Source: Gallionellaceae bacterium
GTDB lineage: Bacteria > Pseudomonadota > Gammaproteobacteria > Burkholderiales > Gallionellaceae
NCBI GenBank assembly: GCA_031277195.1
Contig: JAITMU010000135.1
Span: 1 to 6,004 of the forward strand
DNA length: 6,004 nt
Reading direction: 5' to 3'
How positions within the stretch are numbered: position 1 is the stretch's first letter; every line of letters starts with the position of its first letter. The position numbers and the translations under genes were made by a program. The notes below the pieces were generated by a model, which searched no databases, was not told the origin of the DNA, and was given only the letters and a program-made list of their open reading frames with translations. Positions 5,903 to 6,004 of the stretch are shown in pieces.

Positions 5903-6004
5903 TTACGGCCGCGCGCTGAATTTCGTCAACTCCTGCGTGTACCGGCTGCCATCCTCATCCGTGATGATCATCTTGCATGGCAGCCAGCCGTGCTCTCGCG
6001 CGAG
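5903..6004 (-). CDS. Second, convergent DUF3108 copy, C-terminal part only
   Basis: On the minus strand the frame entering at 6004 reads LAREHGWLPCKMIITDEDGS and then RYTQELTKFSARP, followed by TAA (5903-5905). These 33 residues are identical to the C-terminus of the DUF3108 protein encoded at 5058-5774. The last three codons are CGG CCG TAA here against CGA CCT TGA there, so all three differences are silent. A 3-base indel follows just after the stop. Only the gene end is inside the window, so its length and integrity cannot be judged. If genuine, it is a tail-to-tail paralogue; if not, an assembly fold-back. Confidence 0.65.
   Translation of the reverse strand, partial: LAREHGWLPCKMIITDEDGSRYTQELTKFSARP
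5910..6004 (-). repeat. Right arm of the long inverted repeat
   Basis: Exact reverse complement of 5673-5767 over 95 bases, reaching the last base of the window, so the true arm is probably longer. The two arms flank the REPIN-like element with 142 bases between them. Confidence 0.95.

Noticed and set aside
5673..6004. The inverted repeat as terminal repeats of an insertion sequence
   Set aside because: The arms are coding sequence of a housekeeping-like gene, no transposase lies between them, and the intervening 142 bases are REP-like, not an IS.
1..6004. CRISPR array, tRNA or rRNA genes, or phage genes
   Set aside because: No regularly spaced direct repeats, no cloverleaf or rRNA-like stretch, and no phage-type proteins were seen in either strand.

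Overview
The window looks like a chromosomal segment of a GC-rich betaproteobacterium. The evidence is the divergent hda / purM pair, an HAD-IB phosphatase next to hda, a DUF3108 protein directly behind purN, and dispersed palindromes of the ATTCCCGC / GCGGGAAT and CCCTCTCCC / GGGAGAGGG types common in that group. The phylum-level call is fairly firm; the order (perhaps Nitrosomonadales-like) is a guess. No stretch longer than about 100 bases, apart from the 128-base palindromic spacer near the right end, lacks a gene.

Left part, all on the minus strand (1-1760): the N-terminal 250 residues of a FecCD/BtuC-type ABC importer permease run off the left edge. Directly upstream lies a HigB-2/HigA-2-type toxin-antitoxin module, toxin first, with a recognisable promoter that has a short palindrome between its -35 and -10 boxes. 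A strong intrinsic terminator separates this from a small exported PsiF-repeat protein.

Centre (1862-3229, minus strand): hda, encoding the AAA+ protein that helps inactivate DnaA after replication initiation, is followed 36 bases later by an HAD-IB phosphatase. An 83-base divergent promoter region separates hda from purM.

Right part (3313-5774, plus strand): purM, purN and a DUF3108 gene form a likely operon. PurM and PurN catalyse steps 5 and 3 of de novo purine synthesis. Both start with TTG, and purN overlaps the DUF3108 gene by ATGA. The DUF3108 product has a signal peptide and should act outside the cytoplasm.

Right end (5776-6004): this is the most unusual part. Two REP-like hairpins face each other as 39-base inverted arms around a 45-base core. 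Beyond them, the last 95 bases of the window are an exact reverse complement of the 3' part of the DUF3108 gene. They read in frame on the minus strand to the same C-terminus KFSARP and a stop, but with three synonymous substitutions. The window therefore appears to end inside a second, convergent, nearly identical DUF3108 copy, unless this is an assembly fold-back.
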